DNA of 9,609 nucleotides from Phascolarctobacterium sp. (lineage in GTDB: Bacteria > Bacillota > Negativicutes > Acidaminococcales > Acidaminococcaceae): the NCBI GenBank assembly GCA_019417125.1, contig DXVZ01000065.1:1-9609 (forward strand), in the 5' to 3' direction. The translations under genes and the position numbers were made by a program. The notes beneath the pieces are model-generated. The model worked only from the letters and a program-made list of their open reading frames with translations, made no database searches and was not told where the DNA came from. Shown here piece by piece: positions 5,651-9,609 of this stretch (the first letter of the stretch is position 1; every line of letters starts with the position of its first letter).

Positions 5651-7003
5651 ATGAACCCCAAAACTTTGTTTACACACATGCCCCCGGGCAAGCTGTTTTT
5701 AATCACGGCCGGGCCGGGAGCGGTAGGTATGCTGGCTTCGGTACTGTTTTATATGGTAGACGGCATTTTTGTTGGGCGCTGCCTTGGCGAAACGGCGTTT
5801 GCGGCAATGAACCTGGCGCTTCCATTCGTTATCATCAATTTTGCGCTGTCCGATTTAATCGGCGTTGGTTCTTCCGTGCCTATCGCCATTAAGCTGGGCG
5901 AACGCAAGAACCACACTGCCGACAACATTTTTACCTGCGCCTGCGCGCTGACGATTGCAACCAGCATCGGCATGGGCGCGCTGCTGTATTTCGGCGGCCC
6001 GTATCTGCTGGCGCTTTTAGGCGCAACCGGCGAGCTGCACGCGCTGGCGTTAAGTTATCTGCGCGTATACGCCCTGTTTTCACCGGTTACAACAATCGTT
6101 TTCGGCGCAGATAGTTACCTTCGTATCTGCGGGCAAATCCGCACCAGCATGAATCTCAACATTGGCATGGCAGTTATCAGCTTCGGGCTGGAATTTTTGT
6201 TTTTAGCCGTTTGGGGCTGGGGAATTTGGGCAGCGGCGCTGGCTTCCAGTATCGCCATGCTGGTTGGCGCAGCGGTATCTCTGTATCCTTTTTTACGCGG
6301 GTATTTGCAGCTTAAATTTTGCCGCCCCATATTTTCTTTAGCAATGATTGGCAGTATTTTTGCCTGCGGCTGCCCGATATTTTTAAACAATGTTTCCGGG
6401 CGTTTAACTTCAATTATAATGAACTTTTTGCTGCTGCGCTTCGGCGGCACCACGGCGGTTTCCGTATACGGCGTTTTAATGTATGCCGATAGTTTTATTA
6501 CGCAGTTTTTATACGGCATGTGCGATGCTTTGCAGCCTGCGGTAGGCTACAACTGGGGCGCTGGCAACGCGCGGCGCATCAGTTTAATAGAGCGTTACTG
6601 CTACGGCACGGCGGCTATTGTATCTTTGCTTTCGGCAGCGCTGCTTTGGCTGTTTCCGCAGCAAATTACCTTGTTTTTTGTGCCCGGCGGCGACGGCGGC
6701 TTTTTAGCCCTTGCCGGAACGGCCGTGCCTTTGTTTGCGCTGGCATATTTGTCGCGCTGGGTTTCGCTGGCGACGGAAAGCTATATGACGGCGGTTGGCA
6801 AATATTTGCAGGCTTCCATTATATCCGTGATTACGGCATTTGCCGCGCCCGCGCTGATACTGGCAGCGCTGCTGCCGCTTGGTCTGGACGGCTTGTGGCT
6901 TAACTACCCGCTGACGGCAGCAATCTGCGCCGTGCTTTCTGTTATAATTATTAAACGCTTCAGCAAAGATTTACTGAAACAGGCGCGCAGCAAACATATC
7001 TGA
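5651..7003 (+). CDS. MATE family multidrug/cation efflux transporter
   Basis: MATE proteins export organic cations, drugs or metabolites across the cytoplasmic membrane in exchange for Na+ or H+. The 450-residue protein is hydrophobic throughout and has the length and spacing for about 12 membrane helices. Family signatures are FYMVDGIFVGRCLGETAFAA (33-52) in the first repeat and GMCDALQPAVGYNWGAGNAR (289-308) in the second, which place it nearest to MepA/NorM-type pumps of Firmicutes. The ATG at 5651 is preceded by a weak GAGG site. It has its own promoter, is divergent from the DUF1638 gene, and is closed by a terminator that starts at the stop codon, so it is monocistronic. The substrate cannot be told from sequence. 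Composition matches the surrounding core genes, so there is no sign that it belongs to the transferred left segment. Confidence 0.93.
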   Translation: MNPKTLFTHMPPGKLFLITAGPGAVGMLASVLFYMVDGIFVGRCLGETAFAAMNLALPFVIINFALSDLIGVGSSVPIAIKLGERKNHTADNIFTCACALTIATSIGMGALLYFGGPYLLALLGATGELHALALSYLRVYALFSPVTTIVFGADSYLRICGQIRTSMNLNIGMAVISFGLEFLFLAVWGWGIWAAALASSIAMLVGAAVSLYPFLRGYLQLKFCRPIFSLAMIGSIFACGCPIFLNNVSGRLTSIIMNFLLLRFGGTTAVSVYGVLMYADSFITQFLYGMCDALQPAVGYNWGAGNARRISLIERYCYGTAAIVSLLSAALLWLFPQQITLFFVPGGDGGFLALAGTAVPLFALAYLSRWVSLATESYMTAVGKYLQASIISVITAFAAPALILAALLPLGLDGLWLNYPLTAAICAVLSVIIIKRFSKDLLKQARSKHI

Positions 7004-7030
7004 ACCGCAGAACTTTCTGCGGTATTTTTT
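7004..7030 (+). terminator. Rho-independent terminator of the MATE gene
   Basis: ACCGCAGA and TCTGCGGT form an 8-bp perfect stem with a 4-nt loop, followed by ATTTTTT. It begins directly after the TGA stop at 7001-7003. Confidence 0.88.
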
Positions 7031-7049
7031 GCAAAGATTTTATAACAAA

Positions 7050-7078
7050 TTGTTTATTACAGCGCATTGTGATATAAT
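7050..7078 (+). promoter_or_regulatory. Promoter of the deacetylase/amino-acid transporter operon
   Basis: A perfect extended -10 TGATATAAT (7070-7078) lies 17 bp after TTGTTT (7050-7055), a three-of-six -35. The start is expected near 7085, with a leader of about 60 nt that holds a hairpin. Confidence 0.65.
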
Positions 7079-7095
7079 TTTAGCATTAATAAAAA

Positions 7096-7126
7096 TACAG
7101 CCGCATCTTTTTAAAATGCACCTGTA
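7096..7126 (+). promoter_or_regulatory. Leader hairpin upstream of the first deacetylase-like gene
   Basis: TACAG (7096-7100) pairs with CTGTA (7122-7126), and GCAT (7103-7106) pairs with ATGC (7116-7119), separated by a symmetrical 2-nt internal loop (CC/AC). It ends 5 nt before the ribosome binding site. There is no T-run, so it is not a terminator. It may affect translation of the operon, but this is inference. Confidence 0.35.
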
Positions 7127-7131
7127 ACAGC

Positions 7132-7148
7132 AGGAGGAAATAAAATTG
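7132..7148 (+). promoter_or_regulatory. Ribosome binding site that fixes a TTG start
   Basis: A perfect AGGAGG (7132-7137) lies 8 nt before TTG at 7146-7148. No ATG is available at that spacing, and the encoded protein aligns with its paralogue from about here, so TTG is the likely start codon. Confidence 0.8.
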
Positions 7149-8012
7149 ATTGCTTTAAAAAACGGCGCTGGCATTAAATGGCCGCAGGGCAAACGCATTG
7201 CCGTACTGCTGACGTTTGATTTCGATGCCGAATATCTGCGCTGTTCCGTAACAGGGCAGAGCACGCTCGGTTTTTCTGATATTTCGCGCGGGCAATACGG
7301 GCCGCACGAGGGCTTAAAGCGCTGCCTTGACATGCTGGCGCGCCAGAATATTAAAACCACGTTTTTCGTGCCCGGCATAGTCGCCGAAAAATACGCGGAC
7401 GAAGTGAAACAAATCGCCGCCGCGGGGCACGAACTTGCCTACCACGGTTATGCGCATGACGCGCGCATCGGCATACCCGAAACGGAAGAAGAAGCCAATA
7501 TGCAAAAGGTCGAGGCCATCCTTGAAGCCATCAGCGGCAAAAAGGTCATTGGGCACCGCGCCCCGCTGGACGCTTTGCAGACTTATGGCGTTAAGCTGAT
7601 GCAAAAACGCGGTTATTTATACAGCAGCACCTTAAAGGACTGCGATTGGGCTTATATTCATGAAGGTGAGCACCCGGTTGTGGAGCTGCCTACCGAACCA
7701 AGTTTTGACGATTTTTCGTTTTTTTATTTTTCGTACGCCGACGCGCACACCATTACTTGCAGCTACCCGGCGCAGTATGTTTACGATATGTGGAAGGACG
7801 CTTTTGACGAACTGGCAAACGAGGGCGACAAAATTATGTGCTTAAAGCTGCACCCGCAGCTGATTGGGCGCAGCAGCCGCATCCGTATGCTGGAACGCCT
7901 GGTGCTTTACATGCGGCAAAACGGCGCATGGATTGCCAGCTGCGAAGAAGTTGCCCGCTACGTGCTGGCGCAAAACGGAAAGGGGGCTGACGCCGATGCT
8001 GTGGCCCAATAA
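7146..8012 (+). CDS. Polysaccharide-deacetylase (NodB) fold hydrolase, first of a tandem pair
   Basis: This family removes acyl groups from amino sugars or hydrolyses small amides using a divalent metal. The 288-residue protein has the motifs in order: LLTFDFDAE (21-29, Asp25/Asp27), TTFFVPG (71-77), the metal-binding HGYAH (His100 and His104), GHRAP (136-140), YLYSST (157-162) and KLHPQ with His236. The pattern is nearest the HpPgdA/PuuE branch (H. pylori deacetylase, allantoinase-like proteins and bacterial cyclic imide hydrolase) rather than classic cell-wall deacetylases. There is no signal peptide or membrane anchor, so it should be cytoplasmic. It uses a TTG start and opens an operon with a second paralogue, overlapping by 17 bp, and an amino acid transporter subunit. 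That context makes a small amide or N-acyl substrate likely; the true substrate is unknown. Confidence 0.9.
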   Translation: MIALKNGAGIKWPQGKRIAVLLTFDFDAEYLRCSVTGQSTLGFSDISRGQYGPHEGLKRCLDMLARQNIKTTFFVPGIVAEKYADEVKQIAAAGHELAYHGYAHDARIGIPETEEEANMQKVEAILEAISGKKVIGHRAPLDALQTYGVKLMQKRGYLYSSTLKDCDWAYIHEGEHPVVELPTEPSFDDFSFFYFSYADAHTITCSYPAQYVYDMWKDAFDELANEGDKIMCLKLHPQLIGRSSRIRMLERLVLYMRQNGAWIASCEEVARYVLAQNGKGADADAVAQ

Positions 8013-8817
8013 CAAACGCCTGGCGCTGATGCTGTCGTTCGACATCGACGCCGAAACGCTGTGGCTGACGCGCAATGAAATCAATAAAAACCACCCTGCC
8101 AACTTAAGCCGCGGGCGCTATTCCGTTAAGCAGGGCATTCCCCGTATTTTGCGGATGCTGGAAGAAGAACGCATGCACGCCACCTTTTTTACCACGGCGT
8201 ACACGGCGGAAATCCACCCCGAGGTGATTAAGTGCATTGCCGACTGCGGGCACGAAATTGCCTACCACGGCTACCTGCACGAAGTTTACGGCACCTACGA
8301 AAAAGAAAATGCGCTGATGGCAAAAGCCGAGGGCATTATTAAAGGGCTAACCGGCAAGCAGATGGTGGGACAGCGCGCGCCGGATGGCTATGTGTATGAT
8401 TTTCACCTGCAATTGTGGCTGGACAGGGGTTATATTTACTCGTCCAACTGGCGCGATAACGACGGCCCGTTTTTGCACAAAATAAACGGCAAAACCGTGC
8501 CCATTGTAGAACTGCCCAAGGACGGCATAGTTGACGACACCAGCTACGATATGTACACCATCCAGGCGCCGGAGCATCACTATTTGCGCAGCGGCCGCGA
8601 GATGACGGGCATTTGGATGGAGGAATTTGACGGGCTTGCCGACGAAGGACGCATGATGAACTTTGTAATGCACCCGCAGTTTATCGGCAGGCCGGGCTAT
8701 GTGCGCGCCCTGCGTGATTTTATACGCTATGCCAAAGATAACGGCGCGTGGATTTGCACCGACGAGCAGGCGGCGCGCTGGGTGCTGGCGCAGAACGGCT
8801 TTACCGAATTTGCCTGA
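7996..8817 (+). CDS. Polysaccharide-deacetylase (NodB) fold hydrolase, second of a tandem pair
   Basis: This 273-residue paralogue shares motifs and end with the gene before it: MLSFDIDAE (12-20, Asp16/Asp18), ATFFTTAY (62-69), HGYLH (His91 and His95), GQRAP (125-129), YIYSSNWRDNDGP (146-158), VMHPQ with His226, and a terminal ARWVLAQNG matching ARYVLAQNG. All metal and catalytic positions appear intact in both copies, so both are probably active with different or complementary specificity. I start it at the ATG at 7996, preceded by AAAGGGGG; the frame is open further upstream to 7864, but that stretch is antisense-like filler within the first gene and lacks family similarity. It overlaps the first gene's end by 17 bp in another frame, so translation is probably coupled. 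No signal peptide is visible. It precedes the solute-binding lipoprotein by 48 bp. Confidence 0.9.
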   Translation: MLWPNNKRLALMLSFDIDAETLWLTRNEINKNHPANLSRGRYSVKQGIPRILRMLEEERMHATFFTTAYTAEIHPEVIKCIADCGHEIAYHGYLHEVYGTYEKENALMAKAEGIIKGLTGKQMVGQRAPDGYVYDFHLQLWLDRGYIYSSNWRDNDGPFLHKINGKTVPIVELPKDGIVDDTSYDMYTIQAPEHHYLRSGREMTGIWMEEFDGLADEGRMMNFVMHPQFIGRPGYVRALRDFIRYAKDNGAWICTDEQAARWVLAQNGFTEFA

Positions 8818-8865
8818 TTTTGGGCATTATGCCTGCAATAAATAAAAATGAGAGGGGTTATTATT

Positions 8866-9609
8866 ATGTTTAACAAAGTTACCAAAAAATTACTTGCACT
8901 TGGCGCTGCAGCGGTGTTTACACTGGCGCTGACAGGCTGCGGCGGCAGCGGCGATAAAGCCGACGCGCCGAAAGAAGCCGCTAACGGAAAGCTAACCATT
9001 GCCATTAACGCCACCTTCCCGCCATTTGAAAGCGTTAAAGAAGGCACGCACGATTATGTAGGCGTCGATATCGACATCGCCCGCTACATTGGGCAAAAAC
9101 TGGGCAAAGAAGTAACCTTTACCGATATGAAGTTCGCTTCGCTTGTGCCGACGCTGCAAAGCGGCCGCGCGGATATGATTGTTTCCGCCATCAGCCCGAC
9201 GGACGAACGCAAAGAAGTACTTGATTTTACCGAACCATACTACTACCCGATGAAAGCTATTATCTGCCAAAAAGGCGCTGGTTACGACAGCTTTGACAAA
9301 CTGAAAGGGCAAAAAGCAGGCGCTTCGATGGGCACCACCTATGTACAGGAACTGAAAGACGCCGGCGGCATTGAAGTTGTTGAGCTTGACAACACGCCGC
9401 TGGTTGTGCAGGACATTTTAAACGGACGCCTTGCCGCAGGCCTGTTTGACGCCGCACAGGCAGCAGTTTTCATCAGCCAGAACGATAAACTGGAAATGCA
9501 CACGCTGAACCTGCCGATTGTTTACGCCGATACTTTCGCCATCGCGCTGCCGAAAGGCTCTAAGGACGTTGCCACGGTAGACGGCATTTTGAAAGAAATG
9601 CAGCAAAAC
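8866..9609 (+). CDS. Polar amino acid ABC transporter solute-binding lipoprotein (3' end off right edge)
   Basis: The frame from ATG 8866 is open to the window edge, giving 248 residues. Residues 1-24 form a lipoprotein signal peptide (positive N-terminus FNKVTKK, hydrophobic core, lipobox LTGC) with Cys25 as the lipidated residue; a Gly/Ser/Ala-rich linker follows. The mature part is an SBP_bac_3 domain: LTIAINATFPPFE (43-55), YVGVDIDIARYIG, a central SLVPTLQSGRADMIVSAISPTDER and DFTEPYYYP, all typical of binding proteins for polar amino acids such as glutamine, arginine or cystine. It captures the ligand outside the membrane and delivers it to a permease/ATPase that should lie beyond the right edge. 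AGAGGGG (8851-8857) sits 8 nt before the start. The 48-bp gap after the deacetylase pair and same direction suggest one operon. Ligand identity is not deducible here. Confidence 0.94.
   Translation, partial: MFNKVTKKLLALGAAAVFTLALTGCGGSGDKADAPKEAANGKLTIAINATFPPFESVKEGTHDYVGVDIDIARYIGQKLGKEVTFTDMKFASLVPTLQSGRADMIVSAISPTDERKEVLDFTEPYYYPMKAIICQKGAGYDSFDKLKGQKAGASMGTTYVQELKDAGGIEVVELDNTPLVVQDILNGRLAAGLFDAAQAAVFISQNDKLEMHTLNLPIVYADTFAIALPKGSKDVATVDGILKEMQQN

Noticed and set aside
6798..6809. GCAAATATTTGC palindrome
   Set aside because: It lies within the MATE coding sequence, where codon choice explains it, and shows no associated signal.
7864..7995. Upstream extension of the second deacetylase-like gene
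   Set aside because: This part lies wholly inside the first gene in another frame and lacks family similarity; the motif-bearing protein begins at 7996.
8823..8835. GGCATTATGCC inverted repeat between the second deacetylase and the binding protein
   Set aside because: It has a 5-bp stem with no T-run and no clear -35/-10 nearby, so I do not call it a terminator, promoter or operator.
1..9609. CRISPR arrays, tRNA/rRNA genes, insertion sequences
   Set aside because: No regularly spaced repeats, cloverleaf or rRNA signatures, or transposase frames were found on either strand.

Overview
The window looks like a Firmicutes-type chromosome, and my tentative guess is a Negativicutes/Acidaminococcaceae-like gut anaerobe. 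The guess rests on GC-moderate core genes with AGGAGG-type ribosome binding sites, a DUF1638 protein and a MepA/NorM-like MATE pump; no rRNA or other marker is present to confirm it. Two compositional halves meet near 3.12 kb. Positions 1 to about 3110 are strikingly AT-rich, while everything from guaA onwards is GC-richer and uses codons such as GGC, GCG and CTG heavily.

The AT-rich left half is a restriction/defence segment. It holds a large gene on the minus strand cut off by the left edge (only its first 189 residues are here), a vsr mismatch endonuclease on the plus strand, and a two-gene minus-strand operon. That operon encodes a C5-cytosine DNA methyltransferase followed by a HaeIII-family restriction endonuclease. 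The methyltransferase has its own extended -10 promoter, with an imperfect palindrome over the predicted start point. The endonuclease ribosome binding site begins at the methyltransferase stop codon. vsr and the endonuclease converge and share 43 bp of coding sequence. The expected logic is that the methyltransferase marks (probably) GGCC, the nuclease cuts unmarked DNA, and Vsr nicks at T:G mismatches left by deaminated 5-methylcytosine.

The GC-richer right half starts with guaA (GMP synthase), which ends at a perfect 16-bp stem terminator. The 3' end of guaA is a known integration hot spot for genomic islands, and the foreign-looking segment lies exactly there. Next come a DUF1638 gene (minus) and a divergent MATE efflux pump (plus), followed immediately by a terminator.

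Last is a plus-strand operon with a good extended -10 promoter. It carries two overlapping tandem paralogues of the NodB/polysaccharide-deacetylase fold without signal peptides, then a lipoprotein solute-binding protein of a polar amino acid ABC transporter that runs off the right edge. I infer that the deacetylase-like pair acts on a small cytoplasmic amide or N-acyl compound linked to the transporter's substrate rather than on cell-wall glycan. No RNA genes, CRISPR arrays or insertion sequences were seen, and no stretch over 300 bp lacks a gene.
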